A DNA stretch of 64,000 bases, taken from assembly GCF_000337475.1 (NCBI RefSeq), contig NZ_AOIT01000034.1, positions 38,556 through 102,555 of the forward strand, written 5' to 3'. The position numbers and the translations under genes are program-made. The DNA is from Natrinema limicola JCM 13563 (GTDB taxonomy: Archaea; Halobacteriota; Halobacteria; Halobacteriales; Natrialbaceae). Shown here one piece after another: positions 34,905 through 43,317 of this stretch (positions within the stretch are counted from its first letter, which is position 1; every line of letters starts with the position of its first letter). The notes beneath the pieces are model-generated. The model made no database searches and had not been told where the DNA came from. It worked only from the letters and a program-made list of their open reading frames with translations.

Positions 34905-35918
34905 TTACTTAATGCTTGCGAGCGTCTGATAGGCTGACTTCGCAAGCGACATCTCGAGGCCTGCGGACTCGACGACGTAGTACTGGCGGAGATCGCTGTT
35001 GAACTTCGCCTTGTATTCACAGAGGCGCTCGGTGTTCGCACCGACGAGATCGTAGCCGGTCACTGACTCGAGTTGTGGATCGGTACAGATATCCTCGATT
35101 ATTGTCCGGTGGAGGAGGCTGTTGACGCTGATCCCGTCGTACGAGGCGCTAACGCCACCCTGCCAGAAGTACGCGAGATCCGGGGAGTAGAGAGTGATGA
35201 CGCCGCTTTTGTAGTCTCCGTCGGGCGTTCGCGCGACGTAAACGCGCCAGCAGTCGTCATCGAGCGATGAGAGGAGATTCTGGAGGAACGACCGCGACAG
35301 CGGAGCTGGATCGTCGTACTCCCGGTACTGGGCGACGACGTCCTCGTAGATCCGCATGGCCGCGTCGATCCCTTCCGTCTCGATCGAGAGGTCGATATCG
35401 TCTCGCTTGCGCATTTCCCGCCGCAAACTCTTGCTGAAGCGTTGTAACACGTTCTCGAGGGTCGTCTCCTCGAGATCGATGATGTATGTGAACCGAGGCG
35501 TCAGCGATAGGTCCTGCCACTCGTATGGCCGCGGATCTGTATACCCGATCGGACAGCTCATTCGGAACAGCGTTGTTCGCGTGTCGATGCCGACGGTCTC
35601 GATCACGGCCTCGGCCAACTGCTGGTTGATCCGCTCTTGCTTCCGGCGTTTCGGACTGTTTGGATCGATGACGGGCCCGAGTCGAGGAACGCTGAACGAG
35701 ACTGGCGGAGAAAGAACCGTTCGACCGATCGACCGTTCGCTGACGAACACCGGGAGCAGTCCGACCGCTTGTTGGCCCTTGTACGCGCCGTATAGCTGTA
35801 ACTCCGCGTCCGTGTGGTCGTCGAGGACGGCGAGCGCGTCCGGATCGTGAAATACTTCGTACCCATCGGCCGGCAGCGCCTCTCGCCAGGCCTCGAGTCC
35901 GATTCGGTTGACGTCCAT
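34905..35918 (-). CDS. FemAB-like/GNAT-fold transferase
   Basis: A 337-residue paralog of the FemAB proteins at 1-995 and 20077-21084, more diverged: LYGAYKGQQAVGLLPVFVS near residue 45, SLRREMRKRDDIDLS near 165, and DLVGANTERLCEYKAKFNSDLRQYYV at the C-terminus. The function is acyl or aminoacyl transfer to an unknown acceptor. ATAACAAGG lies 26 nt before ATG 35918, so it has its own leaderless promoter. Confidence 0.86.
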   Translation of the reverse strand: MDVNRIGLEAWREALPADGYEVFHDPDALAVLDDHTDAELQLYGAYKGQQAVGLLPVFVSERSIGRTVLSPPVSFSVPRLGPVIDPNSPKRRKQERINQQLAEAVIETVGIDTRTTLFRMSCPIGYTDPRPYEWQDLSLTPRFTYIIDLEETTLENVLQRFSKSLRREMRKRDDIDLSIETEGIDAAMRIYEDVVAQYREYDDPAPLSRSFLQNLLSSLDDDCWRVYVARTPDGDYKSGVITLYSPDLAYFWQGGVSASYDGISVNSLLHRTIIEDICTDPQLESVTGYDLVGANTERLCEYKAKFNSDLRQYYVVESAGLEMSLAKSAYQTLASIK

Positions 35919-35943
35919 ACTCCCCTCGTGTTCCGACGACAGC

Positions 35944-35952
35944 CCTTGTTAT
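35944..35952 (-). promoter_or_regulatory. ATAACAAAG-like box of the FemAB gene
   Basis: The minus strand reads ATAACAAGG, 26 nt from ATG 35918. Confidence 0.55.
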
Positions 35953-36082
35953 TCTCTCAGTAACCGCCGATGAAAGTCATATACGGCTACTCTCGGGTCC
36001 GTATTCCCCGGAATAATCGAATCGTAGCGGTCCGTCGGTCTGTCATCTCAAATCGGCGGACTTCGCCCAGTGAACGTGGTAC

Positions 36083-37405
36083 TCAGACACTGCCGCGTGA
36101 TCCGTTGTCCTGTGCCGCGAGCAAAAACTCCGACAGCGCGTAGGCCATCCATCCCTGACACCACCGCATCAGCGTCACACGCTTCATGTGATGGCGATAC
36201 TTCCGGTAGTAGAACCGCCCCTCTTCGCCTTCGACCTGCAGGTTCGCGAGCACCCACCGGAGGATTCGATCGGCCAACTCGAGGTTGCCCTCTCTGGTAA
36301 ACACCAACATCCCCTGCGTACTGGCGTGGATGTCGCGGGGGTAGGCGTTTTTTTCGTCGAAGTTCGGTGCCCCGTCCAGTTCGAACAGCTCGGTCCGGTA
36401 GAACTCGAGGGCCGACGACAGCGTGTCGGCGTATCGATCCGTGTCGACGACGTCGCGGTAGCGCTGGAATGATTCGATGATGAACCCGTTGTGGTGGCTG
36501 TCCATCGAGAGGTGTGACGCCGAAGTCGGAACTCGATAGGGCCAGCCGCCCCGCTCGGTCTGGTGGGCCGCGACGTGATCGAGGATCTTCGTCGCGCGCT
36601 TGCGGAGTTCGTCGTCGTCGAAGTACGCATAGAGGTCGACGAGCATTCTCGCACCGAGTGCGGCGGAGTTGAGCGTGTAGGAGTCATCCGGGTGGTTCAG
36701 GTGGTAATCGATCTTGGCACCCTCGGGCACCTCCCGGTAGTTCAGCTCGTCGACCAGAAACGAGGTCGCGGTGCGTGCGATCTCTGCGTACTCCTCGTCG
36801 AGGTGGGCGGCTCGCAACAGGGCTTTCACCGCGTACGCGGTCGATACGATGTCGGGGTCGTTGGGGACCCCTTTCGTGTGGAAGTGCTGAATCTCGTGGC
36901 GATGACCCCCACAGAAGCCGCTGTACCCGGCACAGCGTTCCTCGACGAGCCAATCCGCGAGCCGTTTCGTTTCTGCGAGCGGATCGAAGTCGGGCTCACT
37001 CGCTGCGTCGCGCTCGGTGAGCAGCTCACGGTAGTTCAGATTCGCCATCAAAAAGAGGGCCCCTCCTTTGTAGTTTCGCCGGGGTTCGACACGGAGCAGC
37101 GGTCTGACGTCGACCGGGGCTCGTTTAACAGTCTCCTGGACGGCGATGTTGAGCCACCTGTTTTCGACCGGCAGTGCTTGCAGGAGAGCGCTGCTCATTC
37201 CATCGCCGTAATCCGGCCCAACATAGTCTCGCCGGCGAGCGTATTCGAGCGTCGACTCGAGCACGGACAGATAGCGGTCAGTCGGATGAACGGTCGCGTC
37301 CACGCTAGATCCCGCCGTCGACTCGCTGGCCTGCTCTGTCGGTAATGTGGAAGCGGTACTCGAACGCCGCTGGACATCGAGCCACGGAATCTCGTCGAAC
37401 TGCAT
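36083..37405 (-). CDS. Alpha/alpha-toroid protein of unknown function
   Basis: A 440-residue protein rich in helical-repeat pairs such as YAVKALLRAAHLDEEYAEIARTA and GARMLVDLYAYFDDDELRKRA, with conserved RGGWPYR, MDSHHNGFI and RFYYRKYRHHMKRVTLMRWCQGWM. The pattern fits an (alpha/alpha) toroid as in glycan lyases, epimerases and glycosidases, or terpene-cyclase-like proteins. No catalytic residues can be assigned. TATACTAAT is 27 nt before ATG 37405, so a leaderless start is likely. A carbohydrate-active role is inferred from context. Confidence 0.7.
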   Translation of the reverse strand: MQFDEIPWLDVQRRSSTASTLPTEQASESTAGSSVDATVHPTDRYLSVLESTLEYARRRDYVGPDYGDGMSSALLQALPVENRWLNIAVQETVKRAPVDVRPLLRVEPRRNYKGGALFLMANLNYRELLTERDAASEPDFDPLAETKRLADWLVEERCAGYSGFCGGHRHEIQHFHTKGVPNDPDIVSTAYAVKALLRAAHLDEEYAEIARTATSFLVDELNYREVPEGAKIDYHLNHPDDSYTLNSAALGARMLVDLYAYFDDDELRKRATKILDHVAAHQTERGGWPYRVPTSASHLSMDSHHNGFIIESFQRYRDVVDTDRYADTLSSALEFYRTELFELDGAPNFDEKNAYPRDIHASTQGMLVFTREGNLELADRILRWVLANLQVEGEEGRFYYRKYRHHMKRVTLMRWCQGWMAYALSEFLLAAQDNGSRGSV

Positions 37406-37657
37406 CTATCGTCGCTTGGACACGTATCTCCATTAGTATATGATAACTACCGAGACGTAGCGACGCGAGTGAAACGACCTGCGTAGCTGATACTGCCGGT
37501 TGGAAGTCAGTTCGGACACACCTGTGAGCCCCCGTACAGTCGTGTCGGTAACCAGTTACAACCGGTATTGTGAACTGTCCCTGTCGAACTGGTATGAGCG
37601 AGATAACAATTGTGGTTGATTATATCATTCTCCGTCACGGAACGGGTGGTTTCCAAG

Positions 37658-38776
37658 ATGAGATATCTGTTCTTCACGAACACGCCAGCACACGTTCACC
37701 TGTACAAACACACCGTCCGGTCTCTGCGTGCGGACGGTCACGAGGTTCACGTCCTCGCTCGAGATTATACCTGCACGACCGATCTCCTCGAGTGGTACGA
37801 TCTGCCCTACGAGGTCTACGGCTACTGTGGGACGTCGAAACAGTCGCTGCTGAGTCGCCTGCCGGCTCACTACGTCCGCGCGATCCGGCAGGCGAGACGG
37901 TTCGATCCGGATCTGATCTTCGGAATGGGCGGCTATGCGGCTCATACGGGTGCGATGGTCCGAACGCCGACGGTGTTGCTCATCGATTCCGAACCGGCGT
38001 CGTTCGACCACGCGATTTCGACGCCGTTCGCTCGCGCCATCCTCACGCCGAATACGTTCCAGAAGGACCTCGGGGAGAACCACTATGTGTTTTCGGGCCT
38101 GAAAGAATGCGCGTATCTCCATCCGGAGATCTACGAATCGAACCCCTCGATTCGTGACCGACTCGGCGTCGCCCCCGACGAACCGTACGTAATCCTCCGA
38201 CTCAACGCGTTCGGCTCACAACACGACGTGGGTAAAGACGGAATCACCCACGAGCAGTGCCACCAGCTCATCGAGCGACTGAGCGACGACGCGACGATTC
38301 TCGTCTCCGACGAGGGCAAGGACGTGGATCTCGAGGACCTCCCGGCGCGGTCGTTCGACCTCCATCCTGCCCTCATCCACGACGCGCTCGCGGAGGCGAC
38401 GCTGTTGATCGCCGATACGCAGACGATGGTCACCGAGGCGGCGCTGCTCGGGACGCCGGCGATTCGATCCAATTCGTTCGTCGGCGACTCTGATATGGGG
38501 AACTTCGTCGAACTCGAGAGCCAGGGGTTGATTCACAACGTGGCTCGCTTCGCCGAGATCGTCGATCTCTCGACGACGTTGCTTCGCGACGAGGGTATCG
38601 ACGAGGAGTGGACGCGGCGACGAAACGACTTCCTCTCGGACAAGGCGAATCTCACGGAATTGCTCGTCGACGTCGCGACGGCACGTGGTCGTGTCGACGA
38701 CCTCGACGCAGTCCGCCAGTTCAGCCGGGGGACGCCGCCCGAATCGAAGCCACCCGTTGGCGTCGGCAGCGATTGA
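37658..38776 (+). CDS. DUF354 family protein (GT-B-like)
   Basis: A 372-residue protein from ATG 37658; the frame opens at TTG 37610 but the homology with the 51133-52233 product begins at MRYLFFTNTPAHVHLYKH. Other shared blocks are YACTTDLLE-type near residue 45, GFKECAYLHPE-like near 150, and DLHPALIHDALAEATLLIADTQTMVTEAALLGTP near 240. DUF354 proteins have a GT-B-like fold resembling UDP-GlcNAc 2-epimerase and glycosyltransferases. Activity is unproven. A TATA-like GATTATATC at 37618-37626 lies about 32 nt before the ATG. Confidence 0.82.
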   Translation: MRYLFFTNTPAHVHLYKHTVRSLRADGHEVHVLARDYTCTTDLLEWYDLPYEVYGYCGTSKQSLLSRLPAHYVRAIRQARRFDPDLIFGMGGYAAHTGAMVRTPTVLLIDSEPASFDHAISTPFARAILTPNTFQKDLGENHYVFSGLKECAYLHPEIYESNPSIRDRLGVAPDEPYVILRLNAFGSQHDVGKDGITHEQCHQLIERLSDDATILVSDEGKDVDLEDLPARSFDLHPALIHDALAEATLLIADTQTMVTEAALLGTPAIRSNSFVGDSDMGNFVELESQGLIHNVARFAEIVDLSTTLLRDEGIDEEWTRRRNDFLSDKANLTELLVDVATARGRVDDLDAVRQFSRGTPPESKPPVGVGSD

Positions 38777-39098
38777 TATCACAGGCCACCTGTTGAGATA
38801 CGGTCGTCGGCCGTCGCCCGCTTGATTCTCGAGAAAATCCCGCCGTTCACTGATACTGTCGGACAAGAGTTAAGACAAGGTCGTCGCGAATTCGTAGCTG
38901 TCATCGGTGGAGACGGCCACAGCAGAGCGACCCATCTTCGCGTCGTTCCGTCTGGCAGTATGAATCAGGATTTGCTCGTCGTTTCGCGGTACGACCATCT
39001 CACAACCTGTGCAGATAACAGGACAACAAGCAGTGCCAACGTGGTCACAGTGCGTGGCTCGTCGTCACGAGCGACGACGAATCTATATGGCGGTGCGA
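38777..39098. other. Intergenic region, no gene seen
   Basis: About 320 bp between convergent genes (DUF354 and PGF-pre-PGF). Short frames here lack family features. No strong hairpin or repeat was noticed. Confidence 0.4.
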
Positions 39099-40421
39099 TC
39101 AGTCACGGGCGCGCGTCGTCACCAGCCAGCCAAGGCCCAACACGGCGCCGGCAGCGAGCCCCACTCCGATCCCGATGAGGCCGATCGAACCCGCGCTGGC
39201 CGCATCCGGGTTCGGTGCGACGGCGAGTCTCGAGAGCGACGTCACGTCCGCTTCGAAGTGATATGTGCCGTCGGACTCGTCGCTGACCGTCGTTTCGACG
39301 GCAGTCCACTCGTCACCGCGTTGCTCATAGAGTGCAACCTCGTCCGCCTTGAGTCCGCGCTCCTCGAGGCGGTCTTTCGAGACGGTAAACGAGACCGCCG
39401 CCGACGCGTTATCGGTCCCTGACTGCTCCGCGACCGTCAGATACGAAAGTGGCTCGACGTCGGCGGGTGGTGTCTCGGAGAGTTCCGAGAAGCGGCTTTC
39501 GAACGTGAGCGACGCATCGCCGTCGATACCGGTCAGCTCGAGCCGTTCGAAGCGAACGCCGTCGTCCGTCCCTGCCGTCGGTTGCACGCCGACGGGGTCG
39601 TCCGGCGCGGCGTTCGTCACGGTTGCAGTGATCCCGTCGCTGGTCCGGTCGTACGTCACGGACGGCCCCTCACAGGTGCCGGTTCGGATCGTGACCGGCT
39701 CGTCGAGCGACGGAAGGGACGTCCGATCTGGGCTCTCGGCGCTGCCGGAGAGCACGTCCCACTCTTCGATCCCACCCTCCTCGGGAATTCCGGAGACGGG
39801 GAGGTCCGATCCGGCAAACGCCGCGTCCTCGTTAAATCGGGGGTGGACGGTCACGGCGAACTCGCCGTCGAGGCCGCCTCGCAGCGCCCCGCCGTCGGTG
39901 CGACCATCTCGATATGCCCAGGACGCTGACGCCCACCCGTCGCCGCGTTCGTACTCGTCCATTCGCGTCTCGCCCGTGTAGTTGTCGTCTTTCACCACCC
40001 ACTCGCTCTCGTGGGGCAGCCCAGCGGCCTCGAGCGTGACGAGCGCCCCCTCCGACTCACCGCCGAGTCGATCGTGGACCATCCCGAGGCTCAGTCCGTT
40101 TGGCCCCTCATAGAGGAAGAGAGTGCTCGTGTCGTCGCGCTGAAGATGTGTCGTTCCGTACGAACTGTAGAGCCGCTCGACGTCGTCCGGGTGGGTTTCG
40201 TGGCTCCGATACTCGTAGAACGAGTCGATTGTCTCGTCGGACGATAGCGGTTCGATCGGTTGACAGAACTCTCCCTGTTCGACGACGTACGAGTCAGTCG
40301 GCGGTGCGCTCATCTGTGCCGATGACGAGACAGCAGTCGAGTGGGTGTGGCCGGCGGCACTTCCGATCCCGCCAATAATCAACATTCCGATCACAGCAAT
40401 CGTTAGGTATCGTCCAGTCAT
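39099..40421 (-). CDS. PGF-pre-PGF domain exported protein with C-terminal membrane anchor
   Basis: A 440-residue protein with an N-terminal Sec-type signal (TIAVIGMLIIGGIGSAAG), a large acidic external region, a PGF-pre-PGF-like domain near residues 275-400 (RFERLELTG through YHFEADVTSLSRLAVAP), and a C-terminal membrane segment (GSIGLIGIGVGLAAGAVLGLGWLV) ending in basic residues. A canonical PGF motif before the last helix is not present. It is probably anchored outside the cell. ATG 40421 overlaps the deacetylase stop (ATGA), making it the third gene of the 42536-39099 operon. Confidence 0.82.
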   Translation of the reverse strand: MTGRYLTIAVIGMLIIGGIGSAAGHTHSTAVSSSAQMSAPPTDSYVVEQGEFCQPIEPLSSDETIDSFYEYRSHETHPDDVERLYSSYGTTHLQRDDTSTLFLYEGPNGLSLGMVHDRLGGESEGALVTLEAAGLPHESEWVVKDDNYTGETRMDEYERGDGWASASWAYRDGRTDGGALRGGLDGEFAVTVHPRFNEDAAFAGSDLPVSGIPEEGGIEEWDVLSGSAESPDRTSLPSLDEPVTIRTGTCEGPSVTYDRTSDGITATVTNAAPDDPVGVQPTAGTDDGVRFERLELTGIDGDASLTFESRFSELSETPPADVEPLSYLTVAEQSGTDNASAAVSFTVSKDRLEERGLKADEVALYEQRGDEWTAVETTVSDESDGTYHFEADVTSLSRLAVAPNPDAASAGSIGLIGIGVGLAAGAVLGLGWLVTTRARD

Positions 40422-41479
40422 GGGTTGGCTCTCTCGTGGGTGAAGTGGAACTCAGTGTCTGTCGCGTCTGTACGACTCGCTCGCTGGGGTCGGTCGTCTT
40501 CCTGGCTGGCACAGAGGGTGCGAGGCGGTCCGATCCACGCGCCGAGGTCGGATGCCCGCTCGATGAGCCACCGATACAAACGCCGGTAGCCGGGGAACTC
40601 GCGTTCATTAAAGTACCGCGGGTGCCAGAGGACCGTCATAACAGCGCCGTTCTCTGCGGCTTCCTGCAGGAGTCGCTCGCAGGTCTCGCGGGCGGCCTCG
40701 AAGTCAGACGCCGGATCCGGAAGCGCTTGCTCCATGATCGTCAGTGGAAAGACGAGAAAGTCGTCGTCGAAGGGGTGAATCGGGTGATACCCAGTGTGGA
40801 AGCCACAGTCCGTACTCGAGCCGAGCGTCGCGTCGTACGCGAGGCCGATCGCGCGGTGGTACTGCCACGTCTCCGGCACCGAGAGCCGCAGGTAGTGTTG
40901 GCGACCGCCGGTGACGGGGCCGCCCAGGACGTCCTCGAGCAGCGTCTTTTCTTCGCGGAGCCGCAGTAGATCTTCTGCGGAGTGATACGAGCCATGAAGG
41001 CCTACTTCCCACCCATTGTCATCTAAGTCGCGGATGACGTCGACGATCTCGGGTGCGGTCATGTCGTATCGGCCGAGGTGTTGGACCCAGTTATCCGGCG
41101 AAAGCCACTCGCGTAGCGGCAGCTCGCGCAGCAGGTGTTGCTCGTTCAGAAAGTAAAACGCCGAGCGAACACCCAAGTTATCCTCGAGGGCCATGATCTC
41201 CTCGAACTGCCAGTAGGGGTTGGCCGACGAGAGCGCTGTCCGCAGATGATACGCCGGCCGTTCTCGAGTCGCGTAGTAGAACGATCGAACCCCTTTGTAC
41301 GGCCGATCGACGTCGTGTGTCAAACAGAGTGCGAACGTCGCATCGTCCGGCAGCGCGAAACGGTCTCGCGGCATGTCCTCGATGGTCTCGGCGGCCGGTG
41401 TGGGGAGTGCAGACGAGCGAGGTGGTGCGTCTGTCATCGTCGAGGCGGCGTTCGGCCGACGATCAGTTGTGTCGCGCAT
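40418..41479 (-). CDS. Polysaccharide deacetylase family protein
   Basis: A 353-residue protein from ATG 41479; the frame runs upstream to 41731 but that part is a shadow of the epimerase gene. The NodB-type metal Asp pair is in ALCLTHDVDRP near residue 55, and the His motif in LHGSYHSAEDLL near 165; WHPRYFN near 310 is the later catalytic block. It would deacetylate an N-acetylated sugar in the glycan or a precursor. ATG 41479 begins one base after the epimerase stop (TGAGATG), so the two are coupled. Confidence 0.85.
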   Translation of the reverse strand: MRDTTDRRPNAASTMTDAPPRSSALPTPAAETIEDMPRDRFALPDDATFALCLTHDVDRPYKGVRSFYYATRERPAYHLRTALSSANPYWQFEEIMALEDNLGVRSAFYFLNEQHLLRELPLREWLSPDNWVQHLGRYDMTAPEIVDVIRDLDDNGWEVGLHGSYHSAEDLLRLREEKTLLEDVLGGPVTGGRQHYLRLSVPETWQYHRAIGLAYDATLGSSTDCGFHTGYHPIHPFDDDFLVFPLTIMEQALPDPASDFEAARETCERLLQEAAENGAVMTVLWHPRYFNEREFPGYRRLYRWLIERASDLGAWIGPPRTLCASQEDDRPQRASRTDATDTEFHFTHERANP

Positions 41480-41480
41480 C

Positions 41481-42536
41481 TCAGTGAACGCTCCGCTCGA
41501 GTTGCTCGACGATGCGAGCGGCTGCGTTCCCGTTGCCGTACAGCTCCGGCTTGGCCGGCGGATCGACGGCAGTGCGAACCGCATCCACGATCCGGCTCGT
41601 CTCCGCGCCAACGAGGGTATTCCAGCCGGCGTCGACCGTTTCGACCCATTCGGTCGTCTCCCGGAGGGTGACACATGGCGTATCGAGGTAGAACGCCTCC
41701 TTTTGAACGCCGCCGGAGTCCGTCGCGACACAGACCGCGTCCTCGACGAGCGTGATGAACTGCCCGTAGGTAACGGGGTCGATAACGCGAGCCGCCTCGG
41801 TCGCTCGGTCCCAGAGTCCGTACTCCTGGAGTGCTGTCACCGTCCGCGGGTGCGCGGGGAAGACGACTGGGACGTGCAACTGCGAGAAGGCATCGATGAT
41901 CGACTCGAGTCTGTCCCGATCGTCCGTGTTCTTCGCCCGGTGGACGGTTGCAAGCACGTATTCGTCGGGAACGTCGAGGCCGGTCTCGGTGCCGTGAAGC
42001 CGGTCGCTGATCTGTACCAGCGTATCGTACATGACGTCACCGGAGACGAACACGTTCTCCGAAATCCCCTCCTGTGCGAGGGTTTCCTTTGCGTGCTGGC
42101 CGGGTGCAAAGAGGATATCCGAACAGTGATCAGTCAGGCGGCGGTTGACCTCTTCGGGCATCGACCAGTCGTACGAGCGCAAGCCAGCTTCGACGTGTGC
42201 GAGCTGGGTCGACGATTTCGCCGCGACGAGGGCGGCTGCGAGCGTCGAATTGGTGTCCCCGTAGACGAGGACGACGTCGGGCGATTCGTCGTCGACGATC
42301 CGTTCTAGCTCGAGCATCATTTCGGCGGTCTGCGTGGCGTGGGAGTCGGAGCCGACGCCGAGGTGGAACGCCGGCTCGGGCAACGCGAGTTCCTCGAAGA
42401 ACACCTCGGAGAGTTCCGGATCGTAGTGTTGGCCGGTGTGAACGAGGAGTTCGTCGTGAGCACCGCGAAGCTGCTGTGAGACGGCGGCTGCCTTGACGAA
42501 CTGCGGCCGCGCACCGACGACCGACAGAACGTTCAT
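41481..42536 (-). CDS. wecB: UDP-N-acetylglucosamine 2-epimerase (WecB/WbpI-like)
   Basis: A 351-residue protein from ATG 42536. Signature blocks are VVGARPQFVKAA, HTGQHYDPELSEVF, VYGDTNSTLAAAL and HVEAGLRSYDWSMPEEVNRRLTDH, with the C-terminal DSGGVQKEAFYL and LRETTEWVET. The family interconverts UDP-GlcNAc and UDP-ManNAc; the WbpI branch acts on UDP-GlcNAc(3NAc)A. Given the wbp-like operon at 57.9-53.6 kb, the di-N-acetyl uronate substrate is plausible. The TTG three bases upstream is a poor start; ATG 42536 shares TGATG with a 14-codon ORF. Confidence 0.93.
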   Translation of the reverse strand: MNVLSVVGARPQFVKAAAVSQQLRGAHDELLVHTGQHYDPELSEVFFEELALPEPAFHLGVGSDSHATQTAEMMLELERIVDDESPDVVLVYGDTNSTLAAALVAAKSSTQLAHVEAGLRSYDWSMPEEVNRRLTDHCSDILFAPGQHAKETLAQEGISENVFVSGDVMYDTLVQISDRLHGTETGLDVPDEYVLATVHRAKNTDDRDRLESIIDAFSQLHVPVVFPAHPRTVTALQEYGLWDRATEAARVIDPVTYGQFITLVEDAVCVATDSGGVQKEAFYLDTPCVTLRETTEWVETVDAGWNTLVGAETSRIVDAVRTAVDPPAKPELYGNGNAAARIVEQLERSVH

Positions 42537-42580
42537 CAAGCGATCACCTCGTCCGGGGGTGTACCTGCGAGCTGGATCAT
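42536..42580 (-). CDS. Possible mini-ORF (14 codons) coupled to the epimerase gene
   Basis: The peptide from ATG 42580 would be MIQLAGTPPDEVIA; its TGA overlaps the epimerase ATG as TGATG. In-frame GTG 42610 could extend it. The nearest AT-rich box (ATTATTTAC, 42632-42624) is 44 nt from ATG 42580, so it is not clearly leaderless. Confidence 0.3.
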   Translation of the reverse strand: MIQLAGTPPDEVIA

Positions 42581-42713
42581 AGGCTGAGTGAACTGTATCT
42601 CGAGTGACACAGACACAGTGTTAGTAAATAATCGCGTAACCGAGTTTCAGCTCGGACTGTCACTGTGGCAGCTCGAGACGGCTGACGGGCGAAGTGGGGC
42701 GAACCGGGATCGG

Positions 42714-42968
42714 TTACGGTGTTCTGAAAATCGGATCAACGTGGCGTTTCGCCGACTCGCGGTGCGTCCTCGATCGGGACGGCTCGCGAGTCGTTGTCGC
42801 GTCGTCATGATCGAACTGGACGGTCGCGACTGTCTCGGAGTGGGCTGACTCGTGGGCTGACTCAGCTGATTCCTGGCGGTCGCGCGCGGAGAACACGCCG
42901 GAGCCGAGGAGGGCGAGGACGCCGAGCGCGACGCTTGTGATCCCGAACAGGGCTTTGTAGACATTCAT
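42714..42968 (-). CDS. Small membrane-anchored protein
   Basis: An 84-residue protein from ATG 42968. One hydrophobic N-terminal segment (ALFGITSVALGVLALLGSGVF) is followed by a hydrophilic tail rich in Glu, Ser, His and Arg. It could be a signal-anchor protein. The frame reaches GTG 43079, giving 121 residues, but that extension is Pro/Arg-rich and unconvincing. An AT-rich region at 43085-43110 should hold the promoter. The family is not recognised. It stands between the epimerase operon and the AP gene at 43318. Confidence 0.5.
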   Translation of the reverse strand: MNVYKALFGITSVALGVLALLGSGVFSARDRQESAESAHESAHSETVATVQFDHDDATTTREPSRSRTHRESAKRHVDPIFRTP

Positions 42969-43317
42969 TGGTATCACGGTCGGTGTCACACGCTCGAGCG
43001 CGCCACCAGTAGTCGATCCTCGTCGTCCGCGGTCGACTGGGGGTGGCGTCTCAGCATGTATAGGAAACCCTGTCTTCACAACGATGCTTAATTATACAAT
43101 AACTTATATTCGACAAGCATTACTTGAGCGGCCGTAGCAACGTCCTACACTCCGTCGCAGCCGTCTGCGCCGTCGCGTAGCCCGCTCGGTGGGAGTCCAG
43201 CAGACGGGCTGTCGGCTCGAAAACGGCCACCAGCGGCTCAGCGGTACTGTGACGGGTGTCCGCTCGCCGTCTCGAGGGATTGAGCGAGAAAAGCCGCCGT
43301 CCACGGTGGACGAACCG
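42969..43317. other. Intergenic region with AT-rich promoter-like core
   Basis: About 350 bp. An AT-rich core at 43085-43110 (minus strand TATAAGTTATTGTATAATTA) probably serves the small gene at 42714. The rest shows no gene. Confidence 0.45.

Noticed and set aside
41480..41731. N-terminal extension of the deacetylase at 40418
   Set aside because: Those codons overlap the epimerase gene in another frame and are Arg/Ser-rich; ATG 41479 directly after the epimerase stop is the natural start.
42986..43057. 23-codon ORF before the small membrane gene at 42714
   Set aside because: It starts 30 nt after an AT-rich box but ends 17 nt before ATG 42968 with no overlap, so there is no sign of coupling.
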